Positions 26,096 to 36,319 of a DNA stretch of 64,000 nt are shown here, one piece after another (position 1 is the first letter of the stretch; each line of letters opens with the position of its first letter). The notes beneath the pieces were generated by a model that worked only from the letters and a program-made list of their open reading frames with translations, was not told the origin of the DNA and did no database searches. This DNA comes from Thermoactinomyces daqus. Lineage in GTDB: Bacteria > Bacillota > Bacilli > Thermoactinomycetales > Thermoactinomycetaceae. Both the position numbers and the translations under genes were made by a program. Location of the stretch: contig NZ_JPST01000012.1 in assembly GCF_000763315.1 (NCBI RefSeq), positions 124,001 through 188,000 on the forward strand. The letters run 5' to 3'.

Positions 26096-26142
26096 CCGGG
26101 TCACCTCTTTTAATTTTACTGCTGCCATTTTCGCTTTAAATC

Positions 26143-26172
26143 ATTGTACTCTAAATGCTGAGTTATTTTCAA
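26143..26172 (-). promoter_or_regulatory. Sigma-A promoter of the candidate small RNA
   Basis: On the minus strand TTGAAA (26172-26167), 18 bases, then TACAAT (26148-26143). Each hexamer is one or two mismatches from consensus. Confidence 0.65.
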
Positions 26173-26512
26173 TATAAAGGGTATATTGCTATTGATATAA
26201 ATATTTTATTAGTTCGTTCCAGTTGAACGATTTGTGTTAAGTAAAAAATATTTTCATAAAAGCTGTGGCCGGGGGGATATAATAGACCGTTAATTCCGTA
26301 TTTAATGAGAATTTTTATTTTCAATTTTTCATAAAGGGGATTTTGATTCGGGGGTAATATAAAAGAGAATCAACAGCCTGGTTCAAAGAAAGACAGCCAA
26401 CCATTGGCAGAACGTAAATTTTGAGTGGCGAAATTTGTCCACACCGCGCATTTTCACCGGGTTTCACGGGGAGGAGAGCGATGGTAGGCCAGCGAAATAA
26501 CCGGAAGGTTCA

Positions 26513-26540
26513 TTGACAAATTTTCGTGGAGTTGTATTAT
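26513..26540 (+). promoter_or_regulatory. Probable pdh operon promoter
   Basis: TTGACA (26513-26518), a perfect -35, is followed after 16 bases by TATTAT (26535-26540). It leaves a leader of about 150 bases before pdhA. The stretch 26173-26512 holds no gene that I can support. Confidence 0.65.
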
Positions 26541-26608
26541 TGAAGAAAGGCCATTTGTTTCATTGGGGAAAGTGTTAATAAAATCAACAGATTTGAAATG
26601 ATTTGTAA

Positions 26609-27805
<1,197 letters not shown>

Positions 27806-27808
27806 ACC

Positions 27809-28789
27809 ATGCCAAAGATGACAATGGTAAAAGCAATCAACGATGCCCTGCGCGTGGAATTAAAACGGGATCCGAACGTGCTCGTATTCGGTGAAGACGT
27901 AGGGGTTAACGGGGGTGTGTTCCGCGTTACCGACGGCTTGGCCAAAGAGTTCGGGGAAGACCGTGTGTTTGACACTCCTTTGGCTGAGTCTGGAATCGGC
28001 GGTTTGGCCATCGGTTTGGCTACCCAGGGATTCCGTCCTGTTGCGGAAATCCAATTCATCGGTTTTATTTTTGAAGCGATGGATTCCATCTGTGTCCAAG
28101 CTCCGCGGATGCGTTACCGTTCCGGCGGCCGTTACCAAGCACCAATCGTATTCCGCGCTCCGTTTGGTGCCGGGGTGAAACCACCGGAACTTCACGGGGA
28201 CAGCTTGGAAGGTTATCTCACGCAAACACCGGGATTGAAAGTCGTTTGCCCGTCCAATCCATATGATGCCAAAGGATTGCTGATTTCGGCCATTCGTGAC
28301 AACGATCCCGTTTTCTTCCTCGAACATCTGAAATTGTATTTCTCTCTCAAGGATGAAGTGCCGGAAGGAGAATACACTGTTCCGATCGGGAAAGCAAACG
28401 TGGTTCGCGAAGGTTCCGATGTGACCATCATCACCTACGGCGCCATGGTTCACACCTCTTTGAAAGCCGCTGAAATTGCGGAAAAAGAAAGAGGAGCCAA
28501 AGTGGAAGTAATCGACCTGCGGACGCTCAGCCCGCTCGATACCGAAACCATTATCAACTCGGTTGAAAAAACCGGCCGCGCGATCGTTGTGCAGGAAGCT
28601 CCGCGCAGTACCGGTATTGCTGCCGAAGTGATTGCGCAAATTAATGAAAATGCCATTTTGAAACTGGATGCACCGGTCAAACGCGTTGCTCCGCCGGATA
28701 CGGTCCTCGCCTTCCCGCTGATTGAGGAAGAGTGGATTCCGGATGCTTCCCGCGTTGTGAAAGGCATCTACGAAGTTCTTGATTTTTAA
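27809..28789 (+). CDS. pdhB: Pyruvate dehydrogenase E1 beta subunit
   Basis: A 326-residue transketolase-fold E1 beta. Conserved segments are [19 protein letters not shown] (about residues 27-45), [17 protein letters not shown] with the catalytic-pocket Glu (about 55-71), and the C-terminal [12 protein letters not shown]...QEAPR. It pairs with PdhA to form the alpha2beta2 E1. It starts three bases after pdhA, with AAGGAGG in the pdhA end. An intercistronic hairpin follows. Confidence 0.96.
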   Translation: MPKMTMVKAINDALRVELKRDPNVLVFGEDVGVNGGVFRVTDGLAKEFGEDRVFDTPLAESGIGGLAIGLATQGFRPVAEIQFIGFIFEAMDSICVQAPRMRYRSGGRYQAPIVFRAPFGAGVKPPELHGDSLEGYLTQTPGLKVVCPSNPYDAKGLLISAIRDNDPVFFLEHLKLYFSLKDEVPEGEYTVPIGKANVVREGSDVTIITYGAMVHTSLKAAEIAEKERGAKVEVIDLRTLSPLDTETIINSVEKTGRAIVVQEAPRSTGIAAEVIAQINENAILKLDAPVKRVAPPDTVLAFPLIEEEWIPDASRVVKGIYEVLDF

Positions 28790-28840
28790 TGATTTGTCTT
28801 CCCATGACGGCTGTGTAGTTCGGGCGGACACAGTCTATCC

Positions 28841-28872
28841 GCGGTGACTTCCGGTTTGGTCACCGCCTCCTT
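28841..28872 (+). terminator. Intercistronic hairpin between pdhB and pdhC
   Basis: GCGGTGAC/GTCACCGC forms a perfect 8-bp stem with a 10-base loop followed by CTCCTTTT. It could be a partial terminator or a processing/stability element that sets E1 against E2-E3 levels. Confidence 0.5.
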
Positions 28873-28910
28873 TTGCCCGATGATCTGAAGTTAGAACAGG
28901 AGGAACTATC

Positions 28911-30194
28911 GTGGCAGCATATCAGTTTAAGTTGCCGGATGTGGGTGAAGGGATCCACGAAGGCGAAATCGTGAAGTTGCATGTCAAAGAAGGCGATCGG
29001 ATTCAAGAATTCGATATTTTTGCCGAAGTTCAAACCGATAAGGCGGTAGTGGAAATTCCCTCCCCGGTGACAGGGGTTGTGAAAGAGATTAAAGTAAAAG
29101 AAGGCGAGATCGCCTTGGTTCATTCCACCATCGCCGTCATTGATGCCGAAGGTGTAGCAGAAGAAGAGGCTGCCGGGGAACAAGCGGCAGAATCGGTTGA
29201 AACGAAAGAGGAAAAACCGGCAGAAGCGAAACAGGAAGCACAAGCGGAAGCGCCTGCCGCCAAACGCGGCAATGTGAGCGCCATGCCGTCCGTTCGCAAA
29301 CTGGCGCGTGAACTGGGTGTTGACATTACACAAGTGACAGGTTCCGGCAAAAACGGGCGGATTTTGGCCGAAGACGTCAAACGCTTTGCCGAGGGAGGCG
29401 CGGTTCAACCGGCTACAGAGCAAAAAACGGAAGCACCGGCTCCGGAAGTGCCCGCGGCAGCACCTGCACAAAAAACACCGATCGAAACGACCGGAAACGA
29501 GGAACGGATTCCGCTCAAAGGCATTCGCCGCACGATTGCCACGCGCATGGTCGAGAGCAAACATACGGCTCCGCATGTTACCCTGATGGACGAATTCGAT
29601 GTAACCGAACTGATCGAATTGCGCAAATGGGGCAAATCCGTTGCTCAAGAGCGCAACATCAAACTTACTTATCTACCGTTCTTCATCAAAGCGGTCGTGG
29701 CCGCCCTGCGTGAGTTCCCGACTCTGAATGCATCCATTGACGATGAAAAACAGGAGATTGTGATCAAACATTACTATCATATCGGCTTGGCCACGGCAAC
29801 GGACAATGGCCTTATGGTTCCTGTCATTCGCGATGCCGACCGCAAATCGATGTTTGATCTGGCCAAAGAAATTGCCGACAAGGCTGCACGCGGCCGCGAA
29901 ATGAAGCTGGATCCGAGTGAACTGAAAGGCAGCACCTTCACCATTTCCAGCCTCGGCGGTTTTGGCGGTGAATTCTTCACACCGATCATCAATTATCCTG
30001 AAGTTGCGATTCTCGGTATCGGGGCAATCAAAGAGAAACCGGTTGTTCACAATGGCGAAATTGCCGTTCGTTCCATCCTGCATGTATCTTTGAGCTTTGA
30101 CCATCGCCTGATCGACGGGGATGTTGCTGCACGGTTTATCGGACGTTTGAAACAAGTCTTGGAAAGCCCGAAATTGTTAATGATGGAGATGTGA
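28911..30194 (+). CDS. pdhC: Dihydrolipoyllysine acetyltransferase, PDH E2
   Basis: A 427-residue E2 with one lipoyl domain (about residues 3-77; lipoyl Lys in [10 protein letters not shown]), an Ala/Glu/Pro linker, a peripheral subunit-binding domain (about 124-160, [27 protein letters not shown]), a second Ala-Pro linker and the catalytic domain (about 200-427, ending with [10 protein letters not shown], whose His is catalytic). It forms the core of the complex and transfers acetyl groups to CoA. The GTG start follows AGGAGGAA. Confidence 0.96.
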   Translation: MAAYQFKLPDVGEGIHEGEIVKLHVKEGDRIQEFDIFAEVQTDKAVVEIPSPVTGVVKEIKVKEGEIALVHSTIAVIDAEGVAEEEAAGEQAAESVETKEEKPAEAKQEAQAEAPAAKRGNVSAMPSVRKLARELGVDITQVTGSGKNGRILAEDVKRFAEGGAVQPATEQKTEAPAPEVPAAAPAQKTPIETTGNEERIPLKGIRRTIATRMVESKHTAPHVTLMDEFDVTELIELRKWGKSVAQERNIKLTYLPFFIKAVVAALREFPTLNASIDDEKQEIVIKHYYHIGLATATDNGLMVPVIRDADRKSMFDLAKEIADKAARGREMKLDPSELKGSTFTISSLGGFGGEFFTPIINYPEVAILGIGAIKEKPVVHNGEIAVRSILHVSLSFDHRLIDGDVAARFIGRLKQVLESPKLLMMEM

Positions 30195-30198
30195 TAAC

Positions 30199-31617
30199 AT
30201 GGTAGTGGGAGATCTTGCTCAAGAAGTAGATGTTCTCGTCATCGGCGCGGGCCCCGGCGGATATGTGGCCGCCATTCGCGCCGCCCAATTGGGACGTTCC
30301 GTTGCAATCGTGGATAAAGGAAATCTCGGGGGCGTTTGTCTCAATCGCGGATGTATTCCCTCCAAAGCGATCATCTCGGCTTCTGAACGGTATACCGGGA
30401 TCAAGGAAGCGGGCGAAATAGGGATCGAAGTTTCCGGCGATGTGACCGTCAATATGCCCAAACTGATGGAATGGAAAAACGGAGTGGTGAAAAAGCTGAC
30501 CGGCGGCGTAAAATCGCTCCTCAAAGGAAACAAAGTGGAGATTTTAAGCGGTGAAGCATTTTTCAGCGGTCCCAATTCCGTTCGTGTCGTAACCGACGAT
30601 TCCAGCCAAACCTATAAATTCAACGATGTGATCATCGCGACCGGTTCCCGTCCGGCTGAGCTGAAAATCCTGCCGTTTGACGGCAAACGGATTCTCTCCT
30701 CGACGGAAGCACTCAATCTGCAAGAAGTGCCGAAGCGTCTGATCGTGGTCGGCGGCGGTTATATCGGATTGGAACTGGGGACGGCTTATGCCAAACTGGG
30801 TGCGGAAGTAACCATTCTCGAAGGAACCAAATCTCTCCTTCCGGGAACCGACCCGATGCTGACCAAAGTTGTCAGCCGCAAATTGAAAAAAACCGGTGTG
30901 AACGTCATTACCGAAGCGATGGTGCAAGGCGGCGAAAACACGGGCGATGAAGTTGTCGTTCGTGCGCAGGTGAACGGGGAAGAACAAACGTTTACCGCTG
31001 ACTATTGCCTTGTTGCCGTTGGCCGCAAACCCAACACCGATGAGCTCGGTCTGGAATATGCGGGTGTCGAACTGGATGAGCGCGGATTTATCAAAATCGA
31101 TAACCAATGCCGCACCAATGTGGAACACATCTATGCCATCGGTGACTGCGCAGGCGGTGCGCTGCTGGCCCACAAAGCGAGCTACGAAGGCAAAATTGCC
31201 GCCGAAGCGATTGCCGGGCTCAACAGCGTCATCGATTATCAGGCCATGCCGTTTGTTATCTTCAGTGATCCTGAAATCGCCTATACCGGCTTGACCGAAG
31301 CGCAAGCGAAAGAACAAGGTTATAACCCGGTTGTCAGCCGGTTTGCCTTCCAAGCCAACGGACGCGCGTTGTCCATGAATCATGCCGAAGGTTTTGTACA
31401 AATCGTTGCTGATTCCGAAACCAAACAAGTACTGGGTGTACAAATGGTTGGTCCGGAAGTTTCCTCGTTGCTCGGCGAAGCAGTATTTGCCGTGGAAATG
31501 GGAGCAAATGCCGAAGATCTGGCCCTCACCATCCACGCGCATCCGACCTTGCCGGAAACGATTATGGAAGCAGCGGAAGGCATTCTTGGACATGCGATTC
31601 ATATGGTAAATAAATAA
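30199..31617 (+). CDS. pdhD: Dihydrolipoamide dehydrogenase, PDH E3
   Basis: A 472-residue FAD/NAD disulfide oxidoreductase. FAD-binding GAGPGGYVAAIRAAQLG (about residues 17-33), the redox-active pair in GGVCLNRGCIPSKA (about 45-58), NAD-binding GGGYIGLELG (about 190-199) and the C-terminal HAHPTLPE with the catalytic His-Glu are all present. It reoxidises the E2 dihydrolipoyl group. It starts four bases after pdhC and ends the operon at a strong terminator. Confidence 0.97.
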   Translation: MVVGDLAQEVDVLVIGAGPGGYVAAIRAAQLGRSVAIVDKGNLGGVCLNRGCIPSKAIISASERYTGIKEAGEIGIEVSGDVTVNMPKLMEWKNGVVKKLTGGVKSLLKGNKVEILSGEAFFSGPNSVRVVTDDSSQTYKFNDVIIATGSRPAELKILPFDGKRILSSTEALNLQEVPKRLIVVGGGYIGLELGTAYAKLGAEVTILEGTKSLLPGTDPMLTKVVSRKLKKTGVNVITEAMVQGGENTGDEVVVRAQVNGEEQTFTADYCLVAVGRKPNTDELGLEYAGVELDERGFIKIDNQCRTNVEHIYAIGDCAGGALLAHKASYEGKIAAEAIAGLNSVIDYQAMPFVIFSDPEIAYTGLTEAQAKEQGYNPVVSRFAFQANGRALSMNHAEGFVQIVADSETKQVLGVQMVGPEVSSLLGEAVFAVEMGANAEDLALTIHAHPTLPETIMEAAEGILGHAIHMVNK

Positions 31618-31624
31618 TTTCTTG

Positions 31625-31670
31625 CAACCCCCCTTAAAACGCTTTTTGAGCATTAAGGGGGGGTTGTTTT
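31625..31670 (+). terminator. pdh operon terminator
   Basis: CAACCCCCCTTAA pairs with TTAAGGGGGGGTTG across a loop of about 15 bases, followed by TTTT. Confidence 0.92.
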
Positions 31671-31875
31671 GTGGAAATATGACAGAAATTTAAAAATAAT
31701 CTTTCTGCTGTCTGATTTGCCTCCGATTCATAATATAATAGTCGTGTAGTTTGCATGATGACCGCAGTGCTTTTTTATTGCAAGAAGACGAAAGAGTTTT
31801 TATCAGGAGCATGCAAATTTTAACAAAAATTATTATTTTAAATTTCGTTAAATTGAAGGAATTTTAAGGGGTTAC

Positions 31876-32502
31876 ATGGAAATGATTAAATCCCTCTTTT
31901 ATAAGTGGCTGCAACCGATCATCGTGATGAGGAGAATGGGGGAGAATGCGTTTGTCACAGGGATGACAGCGTGTTTAAGGAGGCATGGGTTGATGAAAAT
32001 GGGCGATATCATTCCGGCGTTGAAAAAGATGAATGTCAGTCTTAAGCATGAAAAACCGGGTGATATGACAAACGGGCAGCTTCATGCCGTTTTTCGGATT
32101 GTGGGCGAAATTCTGGGAGATCAACCGACGGTTACGATCGAAGATGAAGAAGCGTGGATGAAATATAAAAACAATTTTTTAACGCGGCGGGTGTTGCACG
32201 CCTGGGCGAAAGCCCGGTTTAAAATTTATTTGAATTCAACATCTGCAACAGAGAAAACAGAAATTATGGCTGAATTGTTTGAACAGATCAAGCCGGTGCT
32301 TTTTAAGTGTTTTATTGAAGAGTACGGGGTGGAAGGGCTGCCGTTAAATCCGCTGACCTTCCGTGCCTTTGTATGGAATCAGGCGTACATTGCCAGGAAG
32401 TTTCATTGTTATAAAGATGAACAATACTGGAATGAAATGATAGACATGATCGATACGCTGAAAGAAGAGTGTTTTGCCGACCGGTGGAAAAATATTTATT
32501 AA
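31876..32502 (+). CDS. Hypothetical protein, 208 aa
   Basis: A soluble, helix-rich protein I do not recognise. It has many aromatic and basic residues and several Cys (ACLRRH, KCFIEEY, FHCYKD, EECFADRW), but no clear catalytic motif, signal peptide or membrane segment. The ATG at 31876 or the ATG at 31882 could be the start; AAGGGG lies four or ten bases upstream respectively. The thioesterase gene follows 28 bases later. The 200-base leader is AT-rich and contains an inverted repeat, TTTGCATG near 31750 and CATGCAAA near 31810. Confidence 0.65.
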   Translation: MEMIKSLFYKWLQPIIVMRRMGENAFVTGMTACLRRHGLMKMGDIIPALKKMNVSLKHEKPGDMTNGQLHAVFRIVGEILGDQPTVTIEDEEAWMKYKNNFLTRRVLHAWAKARFKIYLNSTSATEKTEIMAELFEQIKPVLFKCFIEEYGVEGLPLNPLTFRAFVWNQAYIARKFHCYKDEQYWNEMIDMIDTLKEECFADRWKNIY

Positions 32503-32530
32503 AGCGATGTGTGAACTGGGGAGGGAGAAG

Positions 32531-32923
32531 ATGAAAACCTCAATTCAGATTGAAGTGCGGCCAACGGAAATCGATGTGATGGGGCACGTCAATAATGCAA
32601 AATATCTGGAATACATGGAATGGAGCCGTGAGGATTGGTATAACTGTACGGGATTGCCTTTTGACGTGTTTACGGAAATGGGAGTGGGGACCGTTACCGT
32701 CAATATCAATATCAACTATCGGAAAGAAGCGAAACTGGGGCAGAAACTGACGATCTCTACGGAGCCGATTCGCAAGGGGCGCACCAGTTTTGTATTGAAG
32801 CACGAAATCTATAACGAGCAGAACCAGCTGGTGGCTGATGCGGAAGTGACATGTTGTACCATCGACCTGAAAGCGCGCAAATCCGTTCCGCTCCCCAAAG
32901 AACTGGCGGCACACTTTGCCTAG
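32531..32923 (+). CDS. Hotdog-fold acyl-CoA thioesterase (4HBT/YbgC type)
   Basis: A 130-residue single-hotdog protein. The catalytic-type motif is DVMGHVNNAKYLEYMEWSRE (about residues 13-32), with the Asp and the HVNN loop typical of 4-hydroxybenzoyl-CoA thioesterase-like enzymes. It should hydrolyse acyl-CoA; the chain type is unknown. The ATG at 32531 follows GGGGAGGGAGAAG; the earlier frame start overlaps the previous gene and lacks a ribosome binding site. Confidence 0.86.
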   Translation: MKTSIQIEVRPTEIDVMGHVNNAKYLEYMEWSREDWYNCTGLPFDVFTEMGVGTVTVNININYRKEAKLGQKLTISTEPIRKGRTSFVLKHEIYNEQNQLVADAEVTCCTIDLKARKSVPLPKELAAHFA

Positions 32924-32990
32924 CGGAGCGGGGTACATACTTTTGCGGTGAAAGTGGCTGTGCAGACAAGTCATGGATTGTCAAGAAGAC

Positions 32991-33041
32991 AGCGGGCAAG
33001 AAGTGGGACGCTGCTTTATGCCCGCTGCCTTCTCTTATTTT
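32991..33041 (+). terminator. Terminator after the thioesterase gene
   Basis: AGCGGGCA/TGCCCGCT closes a 20-base loop and is followed by a T-rich tract (CCTTCTCTTATTTTT) that runs into the stop of the convergent DUF1128 gene. Confidence 0.7.
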
Positions 33042-33262
33042 TGCCGCAGATCGCGCAGTTCTTCCAGGATGCCTTCGATCTCCATCATGGTCAGCTTTCC
33101 CTGCTTTTTTTCAATCAACTCATAGATCTCACGGATTTCCTCATATTGACCGAGATTGAAATCGTTTGGGTTGATCAGAGCGGCATTGACCAACTTGAGC
33201 TTCGCTTTGATCTCATTGATGAGATATTCCAGATTGGCCTCGGTTGCCTTTTCCAAATTCAC
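33035..33262 (-). CDS. DUF1128 / UPF0435 (YfkK-like) protein
   Basis: A 75-residue acidic helical protein (NLEYLINEIKAKLKLVNAALINP... ILEELRDLR) of the UPF0435 family, conserved in Bacillales and of unknown function. The GTG at 33262, nine bases after AGAGAGG, is preferred to the ATG at 33289 or 33271, since that ribosome binding site lies between them. It is a single-gene unit. Confidence 0.78.
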   Translation of the reverse strand: MNLEKATEANLEYLINEIKAKLKLVNAALINPNDFNLGQYEEIREIYELIEKKQGKLTMMEIEGILEELRDLRQK

Positions 33263-33402
33263 CGTTTCCATCCTCTCTTTGTATGACATTCCTTATTATT
33301 GTAACGAAAAAAGGCCGAAAAACCCAGTATGATCGCAGCAATGCTCCGAAAGGCCGGGTGTTTGAGGAATGTGACTTCCTGCGCCCCGGCAGCATTATCC
33401 GG

Positions 33403-33984
33403 CTATTTTTTTAACAATTGTTGCTTGACCAGCGCCAAGCATTCACGCGCTTTGTGATAGGGAACGAACAGAACCTTCGAGTGAACGGGAGAAGGATCGG
33501 CCTTGATCCCGAACCATTTGGCATACTGCAAAGCGCGGTACATATGGTAATCGTGTGTGATGACCGTGATGGATGCAAAGGGTTTCTGCTTCAGAATGGC
33601 GGCGGAGTATTGCATGTTTTCCTTGGTGTTGGTCGATCGCTTTTCAAGAATGATCCGGTTGCCCGGAACCCCGTGGGCAACCAGGAATTGTTTCATGCTT
33701 TCCGCTTCCGTTATTCCTTCCTCTTCCGGTCCTCCGGATAAGAGAAGATAATCCACTTTTCCTTGTTGGTACAGCATGATGGCCGTTTGGCAGCGCTCCT
33801 TTAAAGCGGGGCTTGGCTTGCCATCCCACAGTGCGGCACCCAGTACAATACCGAGCTGATAATGGCCCGTTCCGGGTTGGACATCATCATAGCGCGAGAC
33901 GCAATTCCAGAATACGGCTACGGGGAGGAGGATCAGGAGCGCCATCAAGGCGGTCGCGAATAAGATCCACTTTTTAAACTGCAT
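33403..33984 (-). CDS. YdcF/DUF218 family membrane-anchored protein
   Basis: A 193-residue protein with one N-terminal membrane helix (about residues 6-28) followed by a DUF218 domain. Conserved features are GAALWDGKPSPALKERC (about 50-66), LLSGG (about 82-86), the E..S/T region EKRSTNTKENM, and ITHDYHMYRA (about 142-151). The family includes SanA and YdcF, linked to envelope barrier functions. The ATG at 33984 with AAAAGGAAAGAG upstream is chosen over the longer frame. Neighbours give no further clue. Confidence 0.82.
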   Translation of the reverse strand: MQFKKWILFATALMALLILLPVAVFWNCVSRYDDVQPGTGHYQLGIVLGAALWDGKPSPALKERCQTAIMLYQQGKVDYLLLSGGPEEEGITEAESMKQFLVAHGVPGNRIILEKRSTNTKENMQYSAAILKQKPFASITVITHDYHMYRALQYAKWFGIKADPSPVHSKVLFVPYHKARECLALVKQQLLKK

Positions 33985-34028
33985 GGTTTCTCTTTCCTTT
34001 TGCGGAGAAATTGATCTTCTGTTTACCT

Positions 34029-34346
34029 TCATTCAAAAGGGCATTCCGGCATGGATGGCGGGTGTGGATGAAAGATGGAAAATTTCCCGTTTTCCGGATT
34101 GAGGTCGATGATGACCCCGTCCAGCCATTCCCGCTCATCGCCGCGCCAGACAAAGGGGACGCCGTTGACAGAAACGGTTTCCATGCGCGCGTCAGCCTCG
34201 GTTATTTCCAAGGCGAACGAAAGGCTGTTGCAACCGGTGGTGAGCGGAATAATGCGAACAGCCAGGGAATGGCCGCCGGATTTTTTTTCTTCATAAAGAA
34301 GCAGATGCAGTTTGGCCGCGGCGCGGGGGCTGAGATTGATGTTCAT
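34029..34346 (-). CDS. HesB/IscA-like protein with reduced cysteine set
   Basis: A 105-residue protein of the iron-sulfur biosynthesis (HesB) fold, as in the Bacillus YqkB-like group: SPRAAAKLHLLLYEEK (about residues 6-21) and RIIPLTTGCNSLSFALEI (about 31-48). IscA proteins use three Cys; here the usual CGC end is replaced, and only the Cys in TTGC and one in the terminal PECPFE remain. A true cluster-carrier role is therefore doubtful. It lies 44 bases upstream of the DUF218 gene on the same strand. Confidence 0.7.
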   Translation of the reverse strand: MNINLSPRAAAKLHLLLYEEKKSGGHSLAVRIIPLTTGCNSLSFALEITEADARMETVSVNGVPFVWRGDEREWLDGVIIDLNPENGKFSIFHPHPPSMPECPFE

Positions 34347-34498
34347 GATTTCATCTCCGTCCAGTGAAATTCCAACGGTTCCGAGCAGAGTTCACAAAGA
34401 AATATATCAAAAAACAAGGGGTCTGAAAAGAAAGGCATGACCCGGCCTGCATTCGAGTCTGCGTCATTGCGCTAAATCACTAATACAGTCGCTTGCTC

Positions 34499-34531
34499 CT
34501 TGTTTTTATTCAATGTTAATGTAAAAACAAG
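34499..34531 (+). promoter_or_regulatory. Inverted repeat upstream of hutU
   Basis: CTTGTTTTTA (34499-34508) and TAAAAACAAG (34522-34531) are a perfect 10-bp dyad with a 13-base spacer, 120 bases before hutU. It could be an operator for the hut genes or an RNA hairpin. The rest of 34347-34651 is AT-rich with no gene. Confidence 0.45.
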
Positions 34532-34651
34532 AAGTTGTTAAATTATAAAATTTTATTTTTATCTGTCGCCTTGGTATTTAGCCGGTCGTGAAATATCATT
34601 TGCCTTTATCGTTCCGAAAGTTCTAAACCGATGTCAGAAGGGGGACGGGCT

Positions 34652-36313
34652 ATGCGTGACTGGAGCCGGGAAGTGATTCGTGCACCCCGGGGAACGAAGC
34701 TGACGGCCAAAGGATGGATTCAGGAAGCGGCACTGCGAATGCTCATGAACAACCTTGATCCGGATGTGGCCGAAAAGCCGCAGGATCTGGTCGTTTATGG
34801 CGGCATCGGCAAAGCGGCGCGCAACTGGGAGGCATTTGCGGCGATTGTGGATACGCTGACCAGACTGGAAGATGATGAAACGCTGTTGGTCCAATCCGGC
34901 AAACCGGTTGCGGTGTTCCGAACGCACCGGGATGCGCCGCGGATGCTGTTGGCCAATTCCAATCTCGTTCCGGCCTGGGCAAACTGGGAGACGTTCCGCG
35001 AACTGGAGCAAAAAGGGTTGATCATGTTCGGGCAGATGACGGCGGGAAGCTGGATCTATATCGGAACACAAGGAATTTTACAGGGAACGTATGAAACATT
35101 TGCCGAAGCGGCCCGGCAACACTTTGGCGGTTCGCTGCGGGGAACCGTCACCGTGACGGCAGGACTCGGCGGAATGGGCGGGGCTCAGCCGCTGGCGGTG
35201 ACCATGAACGGCGGAGTGATCATCGCTGTTGAATGTGACCCCGCACGGATCGAGCGCCGTTTGGCTACCAGGTATCTGGATATGAAAACGGATTCGCTGG
35301 ATGAAGCGTTGCAATTGGCCCAAGCGGCAAAACGCGAGGGGCGTCCGCTCTCCATCGGATTGTGTGCCAATGCGGCTGAAATCCTTCCCGAGATGGTCCG
35401 GCGCGGATTTATTCCTGATCTGGTCACGGATCAAACTTCGGCGCATGACCCGTTAAACGGCTACCTCCCGGAAGGAATGACTCTGGAAGAAGGGGACCGC
35501 TTGCGAGAGACCGATCCCGATGCGTATGTGAAGGCGGCCAAGGCGAGCATGGCCAAGCATGTAACGGCGATGCTGGACATGCAAAAACGCGGCGCTGTCG
35601 CTTTCGACTACGGTAATAATATCCGGCAAATGGCTTATGAGGAAGGGGTGAAGGAAGCGTTTAACTTCCCCGGATTTGTGCCGGCTTTCATCCGTCCGCT
35701 GTTCTGTGAAGGCAAAGGGCCCTTCCGCTGGGTTGCCCTGTCGGGGGATCCCGAGGACATTTATAAAACGGATGAAGTGATCCTGCGCGAATTTGCCGAC
35801 AATCAGCATCTGGTGCGCTGGATCAAAATGGCGCAGGAAAAAGTGCAGTTTCAGGGGCTGCCGTCCCGCATTTGCTGGCTCGGATACGGAGAACGGGCAA
35901 AATTCGGGCGCATTATTAATGAAATGGTCGCTTCAGGGGAGATTAAAGCACCGATCGTGATCGGGCGTGATCACCTCGATTGCGGATCGGTCGCTTCGCC
36001 CAACCGGGAGACGGAAGGGATGAAAGACGGCAGCGATGCCGTTGCCGATTGGCCACTGCTCAACGCCATGATCAATGCCGTCGGCGGAGCCAGTTGGGTT
36101 TCCCTGCATCATGGCGGGGGCGTCGGAATGGGTTATTCAATCCATGCAGGCATGGTGATCGTGGCCGACGGAACACCGGAAGCGGGCAAACGGCTGGAAC
36201 GGGTGCTGACCACCGATCCGGGCATGGGCATTGTCCGCCATGTGGACGCCGGTTATGAACGGGCGATCCGGACAGCGAAAAAACACGGGATTCAGATTCC
36301 GATGATGGAGTGA
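34652..36313 (+). CDS. hutU: Urocanate hydratase
   Basis: A 553-residue urocanase, matching the usual 550-560. It uses tightly bound NAD+ to hydrate urocanate to imidazolonepropionate, the second step of histidine breakdown. The N-terminal [32 protein letters not shown] and NAD-binding [19 protein letters not shown] (about residues 167-185) are diagnostic, as is FDYGNNIR. The catalytic Cys region is [18 protein letters not shown]. The ATG at 34652 is used because AGAAGGGGGACGGG lies between it and the ATG at 34631. It begins the hutUIG operon. Confidence 0.96.
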   Translation: MRDWSREVIRAPRGTKLTAKGWIQEAALRMLMNNLDPDVAEKPQDLVVYGGIGKAARNWEAFAAIVDTLTRLEDDETLLVQSGKPVAVFRTHRDAPRMLLANSNLVPAWANWETFRELEQKGLIMFGQMTAGSWIYIGTQGILQGTYETFAEAARQHFGGSLRGTVTVTAGLGGMGGAQPLAVTMNGGVIIAVECDPARIERRLATRYLDMKTDSLDEALQLAQAAKREGRPLSIGLCANAAEILPEMVRRGFIPDLVTDQTSAHDPLNGYLPEGMTLEEGDRLRETDPDAYVKAAKASMAKHVTAMLDMQKRGAVAFDYGNNIRQMAYEEGVKEAFNFPGFVPAFIRPLFCEGKGPFRWVALSGDPEDIYKTDEVILREFADNQHLVRWIKMAQEKVQFQGLPSRICWLGYGERAKFGRIINEMVASGEIKAPIVIGRDHLDCGSVASPNRETEGMKDGSDAVADWPLLNAMINAVGGASWVSLHHGGGVGMGYSIHAGMVIVADGTPEAGKRLERVLTTDPGMGIVRHVDAGYERAIRTAKKHGIQIPMME

Positions 36314-36319
36314 GGAACG

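Larger units (their letters stand above)
25995..26136 (-). ncRNA. Candidate small RNA with embedded micropeptide
   Basis: This is a complete minus-strand transcription unit with no annotated gene. A sigma-A promoter lies at 26143-26172, the predicted start is near 26136, and a strong terminator ends it at about 25995, giving about 142 nt. It contains a ribosome binding site and a 12-codon frame (26095-26057), a hairpin CATCAAT/ATTGATG (26032-26048), and C-rich single-stranded stretches (GGATCCTCCC and TAATCTCCTTTC) complementary to Shine-Dalgarno sequences, as in Gram-positive regulatory RNAs. It could be a trans-acting sRNA, a leader peptide gene, or both. I recognise no Rfam family. Confidence 0.55.

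Noticed and set aside
30544-31653. 369-codon minus-strand frame opposite pdhD
   Set aside because: Antisense to a complete dihydrolipoamide dehydrogenase with no supporting features.
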